Below, in pieces: positions 35,371 to 44,400 of a DNA stretch of 64,000 nucleotides (positions are counted from its first letter, which is position 1; the number at the start of each line of letters is the position of its first letter). A program made the position numbers and the translations under genes. Origin of the DNA: Methanobacterium sp. UBA44 (lineage in GTDB: Archaea > Methanobacteriota > Methanobacteria > Methanobacteriales > Methanobacteriaceae); assembly GCA_002494885.1 (NCBI GenBank), contig DACV01000007.1, positions 278,628 through 342,627 on the forward strand. The letters run 5' to 3'. Under the pieces are notes generated by a model, which was not told where the DNA came from, did not search any database, and saw only the letters and a program-made list of their open reading frames with translations.

Positions 35371-35568
35371 ATGACAAAACCACATAAACATTGCCCAATG
35401 TGCGGAACATCTATTCCAATGGAAGAAAGATTCTGTTCCCCTAACTGTGAACAGGTATTCGTAGAAAGACGACAAAAAGTTATGCGTACAAGAAAAATAA
35501 TGTATATTGCGTTTGCATTACTTATTATACTATATCTTGTATATGTTTTTAGAGGAAGACTATTTTAG
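35371..35568 (+). CDS. DUF2116-type zinc-ribbon membrane protein
   Basis: 65 residues. The first half is a zinc ribbon (HCPMCGT...RFCSPNCEQVF), the second half one membrane helix (MYIAFALLIILYLVYVF) with a basic tail. Start ATG 35371 follows GAGGTG. Family common in Methanobacteriales; function unknown. The four Cys pattern resembles tail-anchored zinc ribbons near the translation machinery, but no partner can be shown. A perfect palindrome lies just upstream. Confidence 0.85.
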   Translation: MTKPHKHCPMCGTSIPMEERFCSPNCEQVFVERRQKVMRTRKIMYIAFALLIILYLVYVFRGRLF

Positions 35569-35658
35569 ATAAATTAATATTTTCCTCATATTTTTAAAAT
35601 TAGTAAAATAAATCTATATAAATTCTATTTTTAAAATAAAAATAAGAAAATAGGGCGA

Positions 35659-36594
35659 CTATAAAGTTACACCCATATCGAGCTGTTCAGTAAGCTCTTT
35701 GTATCTGTTACGGATGGTTACTTCAGTTACACCCGCAATGTCTGCAACGTCTCTTTGAGTTTTTCTTTCACCGAGAAGTACAGATGCAATATATAGGGCT
35801 GCTGCTGCAACTCCTGTAGGTCCTCTACCCGAAGTAAGGCCTTTTTCCATTGCTTTTTCAATTATTTCAATTGCTTTTGATTGTACTTCGCCAGAAAGAC
35901 TTAATTCGCTTGCAAATCTTGGAACGTAGTCCACTGGTGATGTTGGTGGAAGTTTAATGTTAAGTTCACGAGTTAAAAATCTGTAAGTTCTTCCTACTTC
36001 TTTTTTACTTACTCGAGATACTTCAGCAATTTCATCAAGGGTTCTTGGAACGTTACATCTTCTGCATGCTGCATATAGCGATGCTGCAACCACCCCTTCA
36101 ATACTTCTTCCTCTAATGAGTTTGTTTTCCACAGCACTTCTGTAGACAACAGATGCTGCTTCTCTCACACTCCTTGGTAAACCTAACCTGGATGAATCTC
36201 TATCAAGTTCGCTTAATGCAAAGGCCAGGTTTCTCTCTGTAGCGCCAGAAATCCTTATTTTTCTCTGCCATTTTCTTAAACGGTACCATTGAGCACGGTT
36301 TCGTGCAGGAATGTCTCTACCATAGATGTCCTTATTTCTCCAGTCGATCATGGTACTTAAACCTTTATCATGGATTGTATAAGTTATTGGAGCACCTACT
36401 CTTGTTCTTTTATCCCTCTGCTCATGGTCAAAGGCTCTCCATTCTGGCCCCATATCAACAAGATTATCATCTATAACCAGACCACACGCACCGCATACGA
36501 TTTCTCCGCGTTCGTGGTCGTTGATTAATTTTTCAGAATCGCATTCCGGGCATTTAGTTTCGACTTTTTCGATTTCTGAAACGTCTACCTTCAT
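35659..36594 (-). CDS. tfb: transcription initiation factor TFB
   Basis: 311 residues. Zinc ribbon with Cys15, Cys18, Cys34, Cys37, a B-reader/linker (GPEWRAFD), and two cyclin repeats with the SVREAASVVYR and DIAGVTEVTIRNRY HTH that reads the BRE next to TATA. The start is taken at ATG 36594, whose ATGA overlaps the Gar1 stop. ATG 36621 in the same frame would add nine basic residues and read through Gar1 coding sequence. Single TFB in the window. TFB-Gar1 coupling is known in related methanogens. Confidence 0.96.
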   Translation of the reverse strand: MKVDVSEIEKVETKCPECDSEKLINDHERGEIVCGACGLVIDDNLVDMGPEWRAFDHEQRDKRTRVGAPITYTIHDKGLSTMIDWRNKDIYGRDIPARNRAQWYRLRKWQRKIRISGATERNLAFALSELDRDSSRLGLPRSVREAASVVYRSAVENKLIRGRSIEGVVAASLYAACRRCNVPRTLDEIAEVSRVSKKEVGRTYRFLTRELNIKLPPTSPVDYVPRFASELSLSGEVQSKAIEIIEKAMEKGLTSGRGPTGVAAAALYIASVLLGERKTQRDVADIAGVTEVTIRNRYKELTEQLDMGVTL

Positions 36595-36866
36595 TTTTTC
36601 TTTCGTTTTTTTCGCCCCCATCTATTTATAGGTTTTGATGATATAAACAGTGTCTCTCCAACTCGGTTTTCTAGATTTTTAGAATTTTTTGCATGAACTT
36701 TAACTGAGATGTATGGTTTTTTTGTAGGTCCAAATACATCAGCAACAGTTCCAATTCTTTTCTTATCACCAGTAAAAACAGGTAAACCAAAACCAGGTGT
36801 TTGATCGGATCTTACTATTATTCGACCCTTGTTGGAGAAATGTGAAATAATTCCGAGCTTTTTCAT
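36591..36866 (-). CDS. gar1: H/ACA ribonucleoprotein subunit Gar1
   Basis: 91 residues, the small beta-barrel subunit that helps the H/ACA pseudouridine synthase Cbf5 load and release RNA. Markers are the GVFGPTKKP-like VFGPTKKPYISVK segment and a basic tail WGRKKRKKK. A TATA-like stretch near 36886-36900 is only about 25 bp upstream of ATG 36866, so the message is probably leaderless or nearly so. Coupled to TFB by a 4-bp ATGA overlap. Confidence 0.94.
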   Translation of the reverse strand: MKKLGIISHFSNKGRIIVRSDQTPGFGLPVFTGDKKRIGTVADVFGPTKKPYISVKVHAKNSKNLENRVGETLFISSKPINRWGRKKRKKK

Positions 36867-37028
36867 TTATCATCAAACCGATAATTTTATATATTATAAA
36901 TGTGTGTAGAACTACTATATAAACATTTCGATATTTTTAAATATAAATATTATATGTATAATATATATTTTTTGACTTATATCTGGATATAAAATTTAAA
37001 ACTAAGTTGAATAATGAATATAAAAAAA

Positions 37029-38096
37029 TTAAACCTTTACTTCGACATTATTTTTTTTATTTCTGTATTTTCTTCCATAATAAAATGTAGTGACTGCTCC
37101 AATAAATGTGGGTATAACATAAGTCACTACACGATCCAGCAATGATACAGCAATAACTATATCAGCAGGAACACCTACCGGAATAAAAAGAGCAACCATG
37201 GTTCCTTCACGAATACCTAATGCTCCAGGTAAAGTAGGAATTATTGAAACTAAAATACTTATTGTATAAATGATTATCATAGGAATAACAGGAGGATAAT
37301 ATCCTATTGCCGCAAAAGTAAGATAAAAACGAAGATTGTCTAATCCCCATATAGCAAAGGCAATTAGAACACCAATTACAAACATTCTATGATCCTTTAA
37401 AACTCCCTGAAAGCCAGTAGTAAATGTATCAATATATTCTATTAACTTTTCGCTGACGTAACTAAAAGAAACTTCTTTGGAAGTTAATTTCTTCATAAAT
37501 GGAAAAATACGTTTTGCAAGCGAAATAATAAGCCTTGTTGCAACTTCTTTTTTAAGGCCAACATATATTATCAAACCAAAAATAATCATAGTAATTATTA
37601 TCATTATACTGACTACCAGACTGGTCCAGAAACCAATATTCAATGTGAATATAAGATATGCTGCAAGTGTTGATACTAATAAAAATGGAAAGAATTCAAA
37701 AACTCTATCTGCGCTTGCAGATGCAAAACCAATTTCGAAGGGGACATCTTCAAACTTATTAAGAAGATATGCGCGGAGTGGTTCTCCTCCTGCTGCGCCC
37801 GGAGTGATGTTATTTCCAAAAACACTGGTAAATAACATTAAAAATAGCTGTTTAAACCTAAGAGAGCTATGAAGAACTATTAGAATTAATTTCCATCTTT
37901 CGGTCCATGCTAGCATAATACTTAACTCTAAACATAGGGTTAAAAGCATCAAATTTAAGTTAGTAAGGCTTAAAACATTTATAATGTCTTGTAGACCTAT
38001 AATAATAGATACTATAAAAATTAGAAATAGACTAATTGCAAAGGAAATTATAATTTCCCATTTATGGCTCTTAATAAATTCAGTGGTGCTCTGCAT
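37029..38096 (-). CDS. lysylphosphatidylglycerol-synthase-type flippase-like membrane protein
   Basis: 355 residues with eight or so membrane helices, the transmembrane module of MprF/UPF0104. The TPGAAGGEPLRAYLL block near 100 and PTLPGALGIREG near 290 are the family signature. It lacks the cytosolic lysyl-transferase domain, so it probably moves or handles lipids or polyprenyl carriers. Stands alone between TFB-Gar1 and the RraA gene. Confidence 0.9.
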   Translation of the reverse strand: MQSTTEFIKSHKWEIIISFAISLFLIFIVSIIIGLQDIINVLSLTNLNLMLLTLCLELSIMLAWTERWKLILIVLHSSLRFKQLFLMLFTSVFGNNITPGAAGGEPLRAYLLNKFEDVPFEIGFASASADRVFEFFPFLLVSTLAAYLIFTLNIGFWTSLVVSIMIIITMIIFGLIIYVGLKKEVATRLIISLAKRIFPFMKKLTSKEVSFSYVSEKLIEYIDTFTTGFQGVLKDHRMFVIGVLIAFAIWGLDNLRFYLTFAAIGYYPPVIPMIIIYTISILVSIIPTLPGALGIREGTMVALFIPVGVPADIVIAVSLLDRVVTYVIPTFIGAVTTFYYGRKYRNKKNNVEVKV

Positions 38097-38171
38097 GTTA
38101 AATCCTTTAATAAATTTAAAATAGGTTTAAAGTTGAAATTATGTTTTATTTAATTTACATTAAATAATTTT

Positions 38172-38834
38172 TTATTTCAATTCCAGAATAGAAGACAGTG
38201 AATATCCTTTTCCAATTTTTTTAATGATTTCATCTTCCTTCTTTTTTATATTGAAGGCTTCTTCTATAACTTCACCTAGTTTTTCATAGGGAATAACAAC
38301 AACACCGCATTCATCACCAGCAATTATATCTCCTGGATTCACCGTAACATTTCCGCATTCTATTGGAATATTAATTTCTCCTTGAGCTTTAGGACTTCCC
38401 GCATTAGGAACGATCTTTTTTGAAAAAACAGGGAATCCTGAATTCTTAATTGCCCCAATATCCCTTACAGCACCATCAATTATTATGGCTATTATTCCTT
38501 TTTCCTGTGCAGTTTTTGAGGTTAATTCTCCCCAAACTGCCTGATCATCACCTTCAACTTTAATAACTAATATCTCACCCCTTTTAGCAGCATCTATTGC
38601 TTTAACGCTAGTTCCCCAATCATCTGTCTCAGTTTTAACTGTTATTGCCTTTCCTATAACCATATGATCCGATAAAGGTTTGATTTCCTGCATCACTCCA
38701 GGTTTTCCAGTAACATTTTTAAGTGCATCTGAAATTTGAGAACTTGTCAAATTAGAACGTATTAGTTTAGAATAAGAAAATTTAGGTGAAAATTTATCTA
38801 AGATGCTTTCAGGAGAAAGCTTCTTTTGTTTCAT
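38172..38834 (-). CDS. RraA-family protein (HMG/demethylmenaquinone methyltransferase fold)
   Basis: 220 residues of the RraA/HMG-aldolase fold, seen in TSSQISDALKN, AIIIDGAVRD, and PGDIIAGDECGVVVIP with the acidic metal site (DGxxRD). Members include 4-hydroxy-4-methyl-2-oxoglutarate aldolases and the bacterial RNase E inhibitor, and in some archaea the domain is fused to hexulose-6-phosphate synthase. No RNase E exists in this lineage, so an aldolase-like activity is more likely. It follows the DUF211 gene by 5 bp and is probably cotranscribed. Confidence 0.85.
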   Translation of the reverse strand: MKQKKLSPESILDKFSPKFSYSKLIRSNLTSSQISDALKNVTGKPGVMQEIKPLSDHMVIGKAITVKTETDDWGTSVKAIDAAKRGEILVIKVEGDDQAVWGELTSKTAQEKGIIAIIIDGAVRDIGAIKNSGFPVFSKKIVPNAGSPKAQGEINIPIECGNVTVNPGDIIAGDECGVVVIPYEKLGEVIEEAFNIKKKEDEIIKKIGKGYSLSSILELK

Positions 38835-38839
38835 TAAAA

Positions 38840-39130
38840 TCAGTCCTGAGGTGTTGTAACTTCTTCAACAAGTTTTTTACCTGCAACTACCTCATCAACA
38901 CTGTGAATTGAACCACCGTATTGTTTAATTGCATCATTTATTTTATCAAAATTCAGGTCATTTCCCTGCATTGTTACTTTAACGTTCTCAGTTTCTTTAT
39001 CAATTTCCATTAAAGTAACATTTACTCCATCTACTCCCTCTAATTCGCTTAAATACTTTGCAAAATAGGGTATATTTGGTTCATGGGGTTTAAGTATATC
39101 TAAAACAATTCTAATCAGGCCTTTTGCCAC
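38840..39130 (-). CDS. DUF211 protein
   Basis: 96 residues of DUF211, a ferredoxin-like fold found in many archaea: GLIRIVLDILKPHEPNIP at the N-terminus, then VNVTLMEIDKETENVKVTMQG. Function unknown; solved homologues form ring-like oligomers. GTG 39130 is the likely start: GGAGG is 8 bases upstream and the protein then opens in the usual M-A-K-G-L way. ATG 39136 is only two bases from that ribosome site and TTG 39145 overlaps it. It leads a pair with RraA. A hairpin-rich leader precedes it. Confidence 0.88.
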   Translation of the reverse strand: MAKGLIRIVLDILKPHEPNIPYFAKYLSELEGVDGVNVTLMEIDKETENVKVTMQGNDLNFDKINDAIKQYGGSIHSVDEVVAGKKLVEEVTTPQD

Positions 39131-39162
39131 TTTCATATCCTCCAATTATTTTCAATAAGTGG

Positions 39163-39244
39163 GGTCACAAAACCACAGGTTTTGATGACCTCTAAATCTT
39201 TAATTTTGGGTTCATGAAATTATAAATCTTCGATTTGTAATTTC
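39163..39244 (-). repeat. pair of long hairpins upstream of the DUF211 gene
   Basis: Hairpin 1: GGTCA-CAAAACC (39163-39174), loop ACA, GGTTTTG-A-TGACC (39178-39190), a 12-bp stem with one bulged A. Hairpin 2: arms 39216-39228 and 39232-39244, 13 bp with one G-T pair, loop TTC, flanked by GGTT...AACC. Three-base loops and tandem layout match the guaAb and aIF5A leaders. Confidence 0.6.
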
Positions 39245-39573
39245 CTTTAACCTCCGGATTTTCGCCCATATATTGAAATAAATCTATAATATTTTAAGAT
39301 TACTTCTGCTTATATAAATAAGTTCTATATTTGAAAATTAAATGCTACATTTGTTTAGCACTTGTAAAATGTTCACATTTTTTGAAATTACTAAATAAAT
39401 TATCTTTTTATCTTGATCTGGCTTAATATGCAATTAAGAGGTTTTTAATCCTCTTTTTAAGTTATTTAAAAGAAATTATAGGTCCTATAAATAGTCAATG
39501 ATTTATTTTAACTATTCAATTTTATATATTAGATAAGTTATATAATTTCATAGATACTATTAAAAATTTCATA
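39245..39573. other. intergenic, no gene seen
   Basis: AT-rich spacer between the DUF211 leader hairpins and the Toprim gene. TATATATTAGATAAG-like sequence near 39530 could be the promoter of the latter. Nothing else is recognised. Confidence 0.4.
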
Positions 39574-39993
39574 ATGGCTTTAATCATGAGTTTTAGAAGA
39601 TTATCTCGTATAGTTGAAGAGCTATCACATTGCGTAGAACAAGGAGTGCCAATTCTTATTGAGGGTAAGAAAGACGAAGAGGCCTTAAAACAGCTTGGAA
39701 TTGAAGGAAAAATAATTAAGGTTTCTGGCTCTGGTCTTAAACTCTTTGAAATTGCTGAAATGGCTACTGAATCATCTTCAAAAGTTATAATACTGACAGA
39801 TTTTGATAAAAAAGGTGAAATTCTTGCAAAAAAGCTGTCAGAAGATATACAGAGTCTTGGCTCTCATCCTGATCTTAGTATAAGAAGGAAAATAATGAAT
39901 ATTTCACGGAAATATATTAAAGACATTGAAAGTCTTCCAAAACATATTAGACAATTGGAACTTGAAAATAATCCTTATGGAAGTTATCAGTAA
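39574..39993 (+). CDS. UPF0292 Toprim-domain protein
   Basis: 139 residues made of a single Toprim domain: LIEGKKDEEAL holds the catalytic Glu and LTDFDKKG the DxD of metal binding. Related to the Toprim of primases, topoisomerases and RNase M5. No DNA-binding extension. It lies 85 bp upstream of dnaG, another Toprim protein, on the same strand. A role in RNA or DNA processing is likely, but the substrate is not known. ATG 39589 is an equally good start. Confidence 0.85.
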   Translation: MALIMSFRRLSRIVEELSHCVEQGVPILIEGKKDEEALKQLGIEGKIIKVSGSGLKLFEIAEMATESSSKVIILTDFDKKGEILAKKLSEDIQSLGSHPDLSIRRKIMNISRKYIKDIESLPKHIRQLELENNPYGSYQ

Positions 39994-40078
39994 CTTGATC
40001 AAGAATCTCCAATAGAAGCCTATTCACACCATGATAAATATATCATGAAAGTATCTATAATCGAAAGGAGGCCCATTT

Positions 40079-41239
40079 ATGGGAAAAGGCGAAGAAATAA
40101 GTACAACTAAATATCTCATTCATGCTCAAATTAATGCTAACGGTATTGTAGAAAAACCTGACGTCGTTGGTGCTATTTTCGGACAGACAGAAGGTCTTTT
40201 AAGCAATGATCTTGATTTAAGAGAATTACAAAAAACAGGACGTATAGGTAGAATTAAAGTAAATATCAATTCACGTGGAGGGCGTTCTAAAGGCGAAATC
40301 ATAATCCCATCAAGTCTTGATAGGGTCGAAACCGCCATCCTTGCAGCATCACTTGAAACAATAAATAGAGTTGGTCCATGCGAAGCTTATATACAGGTTT
40401 CTAAAGTGGAAGATGTAAGGGCAGTTAAAAGAAGGAAAGTTGTAGATAGAGCAAAAGAACTTTATAAAGGAATGATGGAAGAAGTAACCCCTGAAAGCCT
40501 TAAAATGATAGAAGAAGTCAAAGAAGCCATGAGAATTCATGAAATAACTGAATTTGGTGACGAAAGACTTCCTGCAGGGCCTAATGTATCTACATCAGAT
40601 GCTATCCTCGTTGTTGAAGGAAGAGCTGATGTTTTAAACCTTTTAAGATACGGCGTTAAAAATGCAATCGCTGTTGAAGGAGTTAGTGTTCCTAAAACAG
40701 TTGCGGAACTAACCAAAAACAAAACTGTAACTGCATTTGTTGACGGTGACCGTGGCGGAGAGCTAATATTAAAAGAACTACTCCAGGTTGGAGAAGTTGA
40801 TTACGTCACAAGAGCCCCAAGAGGAAAAGAAGTTGAAGATCTGGAAAAAGAAGAGGTGATGGTAGCTTTAAGAGATAAAGTACCTGTCGAACAGATGTAT
40901 CACGACCTTGGGGTAAAAGTAGAAAAAATTGAAGAAAAGGAAAAAGAAAAGGGCGAAGATAAGATTAAAGTCCTGAAGGGATTTTTGAAGGAATTAGAAG
41001 GTACAGGCAATGCAGAAATTTTTGATGATGCCCTAAATATATTAAAAGAAGTAAAAGTTGAAAATCTCTACGATGAGCTCAAAAATGTTGAAAATAATAC
41101 TTATGCAGTAGTATTTGATGGGGTAATAAGTCAGAGATTAATTGACATTGCAAAGGAAAAAGGACTTAAACACATTGTGGCAGTAAGAATGAGTGATGTG
41201 GTCCGAAAACCAAGCCCAATTAAAGTTATAACCAGATAA
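40079..41239 (+). CDS. dnaG: DnaG-type primase
   Basis: 386 residues of the archaeal DnaG. The Toprim core shows VVEGRADVLNLLRYG and FVDGDRGGELI, with an N-terminal archaeal domain (STTKYLIHAQINANGIVEKPDVVGAIFG). In archaea DnaG is associated with the exosome as an RNA-binding subunit as well as primase-like activity. A strong ribosome site (GAAAGGAGG) precedes ATG 40079. Follows the Toprim gene and is followed by a perfect hairpin at 41249-41276. Confidence 0.95.
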   Translation: MGKGEEISTTKYLIHAQINANGIVEKPDVVGAIFGQTEGLLSNDLDLRELQKTGRIGRIKVNINSRGGRSKGEIIIPSSLDRVETAILAASLETINRVGPCEAYIQVSKVEDVRAVKRRKVVDRAKELYKGMMEEVTPESLKMIEEVKEAMRIHEITEFGDERLPAGPNVSTSDAILVVEGRADVLNLLRYGVKNAIAVEGVSVPKTVAELTKNKTVTAFVDGDRGGELILKELLQVGEVDYVTRAPRGKEVEDLEKEEVMVALRDKVPVEQMYHDLGVKVEKIEEKEKEKGEDKIKVLKGFLKELEGTGNAEIFDDALNILKEVKVENLYDELKNVENNTYAVVFDGVISQRLIDIAKEKGLKHIVAVRMSDVVRKPSPIKVITR

Positions 41240-41248
41240 ATATAGATT

Positions 41249-41276
41249 TCCACAGAATAATTAGTAATTCTGTGGA
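41249..41276 (+). repeat. perfect 10-bp stem-loop after dnaG
   Basis: TCCACAGAAT (41249-41258) and ATTCTGTGGA (41267-41276) pair fully with an eight-base loop. It begins ten bases after the dnaG stop. No T-run follows, so it is not a classic terminator. It may stabilise the 3' end or control read-through into the Lon-like gene. Confidence 0.55.
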
Positions 41277-41328
41277 TAAATATCTTGATTAATTAAATCA
41301 ATGCTTTAAGTTTATAGGGGTATTAAAT

Positions 41329-42840
41329 ATGTACATCAACATGAATCATGAGTTTTTAAAGGACATAGAAACTACTAAAGACATTTTAATACCAAAAGAT
41401 CCCTTAGAAAGAGTTATTGGGCACGAAGATATTATAAAATTTGTTAAAATTGCTGCAAAGCAAAGAAGAAATCTTCTGCTTGTGGGACCTCCAGGAATAG
41501 GAAAATCTTTAATAGCCCAGGCAATTTCATTTTACCTGAAGGAACCTAATGAAGAAATAAATGTTGTACACAATCCAGAGAGACCTGAAAGACCCTTTGT
41601 TGAAATAAAGACAAGGAATGAAATGGAAAGTGAAAAAATAGATCTTCAAAAAGCTGAGGGAGATGTTGTAAACCCTCAGGGTGTTCCTGAAGCGGTTGCA
41701 GAAAGATTAGGATTTAGATGTGTTCATTGTGGCAGTTATAACAGTGCATATCAAAACATATGCCCTAACTGTGGAGGAGACAAATTTTCCCATATTAATG
41801 CAAGAAGAAAACATCTTGGTGACCTTTTAGGAATGTTTGAAATGAATTCTGGCCATATAAGCATTCCACAAGACCGCGTTACAACAACAAGAATAAATAA
41901 TGGAAAGGAAGAAGTTGTAATCTATGAACGTTTTGATGGAGATAAAATTAAAATACTTGATCAGGATGCTCTTGAAAAAAGGCGTGAAATTGTTGATGAA
42001 AAACCTAAAAGCACAGTTATACCTCTTAAGAGGAAAATGTTCATACAGGCAACAGGTGCCAGTGAAACTGAATTATTAGGTGATGTAAGACATGATCCTT
42101 ATGGAGGTCACCCTGATTTAGGAACACAACCCTACGAAAGGGTTGTACCAGGATCAATCCATGAAGCTCATGAAGGAGTTCTTTTTATTGATGAAATTGT
42201 TCACATAGCCGGATTACAGAGATACATATTAAGCGCAATGCAGGATAAGGTATTCCCTATCATTGGAAGGAATCCTCAGAGTGCTGGAAGTTCTGTCAAA
42301 GTTGAAAACTTTCCCTGTGACTTTATTTTTGTAGGAGCATGTAATATACGTGATGTACACTACATACTGCCCCCATTGCGTTCAAGAATACAGGGAGAAG
42401 GATATGAAATCCTTATGAAAACTACTATGCTTGATACCGATGAGAATGTTGCAAGACTTGCACAGTTTGTAGCACAGGAGATTGAAATAGATGGAAAAAT
42501 ACCTCATGCAACCAGAAGCGCAGTAGAGTTGCTTGTTGAAGAAGCACGGGAAAGAGCATGGCTTATTGATGACCAGAAAGAGTCTCTCACCCTCAGATTA
42601 CGAGATCTGGGAGGAATAGTGAGAATGGCTGGAGACATGGCTGTTATGGCCAATGAACAATATATACTGGACAAACATATGGATTTTGCTGTTAAAAACG
42701 CTATTTCAATAGAAGATCAGATAATTAAAAGATATTCAAGCCTGGAAAATGCGATACAAAAGGATATTTCCAGTTCTCAAAGAATGAATCAGGACATATT
42801 TAAGGGAAACGACGAAAATGTTGACAGAAGTTACATGTAA
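41329..42840 (+). CDS. Lon-like AAA+ ATPase with zinc ribbon, lacking protease domain
   Basis: 503 residues. Walker A GPPGIGKS is at 53-60, Walker B GVLFIDEI at 283-290, and ELLGDVRHDPYGG plus PPLRSRIQGEGYEI are shared with archaeal LonB and Mg-chelatase-like ATPases. Between the A and B motifs sits a zinc ribbon, Cys131/134 and Cys145/148. The usual LonB membrane helices and the Ser-Lys protease domain are both absent, and the protein ends soon after the helical lid. So this is a stand-alone ATPase, perhaps a remodeller that borrowed the Lon engine. Placed between dnaG and xerA; no partner protease is seen nearby. Confidence 0.82.
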   Translation: MYINMNHEFLKDIETTKDILIPKDPLERVIGHEDIIKFVKIAAKQRRNLLLVGPPGIGKSLIAQAISFYLKEPNEEINVVHNPERPERPFVEIKTRNEMESEKIDLQKAEGDVVNPQGVPEAVAERLGFRCVHCGSYNSAYQNICPNCGGDKFSHINARRKHLGDLLGMFEMNSGHISIPQDRVTTTRINNGKEEVVIYERFDGDKIKILDQDALEKRREIVDEKPKSTVIPLKRKMFIQATGASETELLGDVRHDPYGGHPDLGTQPYERVVPGSIHEAHEGVLFIDEIVHIAGLQRYILSAMQDKVFPIIGRNPQSAGSSVKVENFPCDFIFVGACNIRDVHYILPPLRSRIQGEGYEILMKTTMLDTDENVARLAQFVAQEIEIDGKIPHATRSAVELLVEEARERAWLIDDQKESLTLRLRDLGGIVRMAGDMAVMANEQYILDKHMDFAVKNAISIEDQIIKRYSSLENAIQKDISSSQRMNQDIFKGNDENVDRSYM

Positions 42841-42882
42841 ATAATATTTAAATAATTCTAAAATTGATATATAACTGATAAC

Positions 42883-43875
42883 ATGAATCCATATTCAAAT
42901 CAAATTAAAAGGAATTTACCTAATGATTTGTCAAATTCAGGTGGCATTACTGGGGATGAATCTGGCTATATCCACCAAAAATCAATTTTAGAAACTTTTG
43001 ATTTTCCTGAAATGATTGAGGATTATCTAATTGAACTGGAAATAAGAAATTACTCCAGAAACACCATAAAAACATATAAATCTATAGTAATTAATTTTTA
43101 CAACTTTTTACTTAATGAAGAGAATTTAACAGATGAAAGAAGAGTTTTAAGAGCATTTAAAAAATATATACAGTATTTAAAACGTGACAAGGGCGTTTCT
43201 CAAAACTATATTTATCTTGTAACCGTTGTGGTAAAAAAGTTCTTTGAATTTGGTGGTATTCATATTTTAAAGGAGATTAAAACACCTAAAAGAACTAAAT
43301 CGCTGCCTAAACATTTGAATGAACATGAAGTAGAAAATTTAATTAATGCCTTTGATAGAAAAGAGAGTTGTAAAACAGAGCGTGGAAAAGTCGTAAATCT
43401 TAGAAATAAAGTAATTTTAGCTCTACTTTACTCATCAGGTCTTAGAGTTTCAGAACTTGTATATCTCCACACAGATAATGTGGATTTACATGAGAGAACT
43501 ATAAGAATAAGAGGTAAAGGTGAAAAAGACCGTATTGTGCTTTTTGATGAAGAAACAAAGATACTAATTGAAGATTATATTGAAAAAAAGAGCGATGATT
43601 GCGAATATCTTTTTGTTAACCGTACAGGTAACCATTTAACCCCCAGATACATCCAGATGATGATTAAAGAACATGCCAAGGCTGCAGGAATTAAAAAGAA
43701 AGTAACACCCCACATTTTAAGGCATTCATTCGCTACACATCTTTTAAAGAACGGTGTTGATATTAGGGCTATTCAGCAACTTTTAGGGCATTCAAATCTC
43801 TCTACAACTCAGATTTATACCAGCGTCGATATGCAGACTTTAAAAAATGTTTATGATAAGGCTAAGTTAGTTTAA
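42883..43875 (+). CDS. xerA: XerA-type tyrosine recombinase
   Basis: 330 residues. SAM-like N-domain (DYLIELEIRNYSRNTIKTY) and a catalytic domain with Arg188, Lys212, His277-x-x-Arg280, His303 and Tyr312, a complete set. Resolves chromosome dimers at a dif site, as shown in Pyrococcus. It carries about 45 extra residues at the front compared with compact XerA proteins. TATTTAAATA near 42844 would give a very short leader. The gene lies among housekeeping genes rather than beside an element, supporting a chromosomal role. No dif site was recognised. Confidence 0.9.
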   Translation: MNPYSNQIKRNLPNDLSNSGGITGDESGYIHQKSILETFDFPEMIEDYLIELEIRNYSRNTIKTYKSIVINFYNFLLNEENLTDERRVLRAFKKYIQYLKRDKGVSQNYIYLVTVVVKKFFEFGGIHILKEIKTPKRTKSLPKHLNEHEVENLINAFDRKESCKTERGKVVNLRNKVILALLYSSGLRVSELVYLHTDNVDLHERTIRIRGKGEKDRIVLFDEETKILIEDYIEKKSDDCEYLFVNRTGNHLTPRYIQMMIKEHAKAAGIKKKVTPHILRHSFATHLLKNGVDIRAIQQLLGHSNLSTTQIYTSVDMQTLKNVYDKAKLV

Positions 43876-43925
43876 TTCTTATTTTAAACAAAAAATCCAT
43901 ATATTTACTTAATCATAATACAATC

Positions 43926-44243
43926 ATGGAAAAAAATATTAATAATCTAATCTGTAAGGCTATACGATCAAAGCAAATTTTCCATTTTGGTTATGAAGAT
44001 GGAGTACGTATAGCTGAACCATACTGTTACGGTGAAAGCAGTAAAATGAAATGAAGTATTAAGGGGATTTCAAATTAAAGGAGACAGGAAATCCCATAGA
44101 TGGAAGCTATTTAACGTTTCAAAAATGTAGCTATTAACAGGGAACATTTTAGCATGGGGCATGATTACAGACAGGAAACGAGAATAAAGAATATTTACTG
44201 TGTATCTAAGTCTACTAAACTATTATCTATCGATTTAGTTTAG
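43926..44243 (+). pseudogene. decayed WYL-like short conserved protein
   Basis: Frame 1 from ATG 43926 gives IFHFGYEDGVRIAEPYCYG and stops at TGA 44052. Another frame continues with NEVLRGFQIKGDRKS and RWKLFNVSKM, and a third with INREHFSMGHDYRQ to about 44215. Joined, these read like the short proteins with an EPxxYG, LRxxQ, WKLF pattern that resemble WYL domains. At least two frame changes make it a pseudogene. Family name is tentative; the broken-frame pattern is clear. Confidence 0.65.
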
Positions 44244-44400
44244 TTTAATTTCAGGCAAACATTTTTTGAACCTTGTCCAGAAGAATTAATTGAAATAACA
44301 ACTCTTCATATATAAATTCATAATATTAATACTAGTTTTAGTTATATTACTCTTAAGATCCATTAACGAAAGTATTTATAATATCTGAATCTATTCAATT

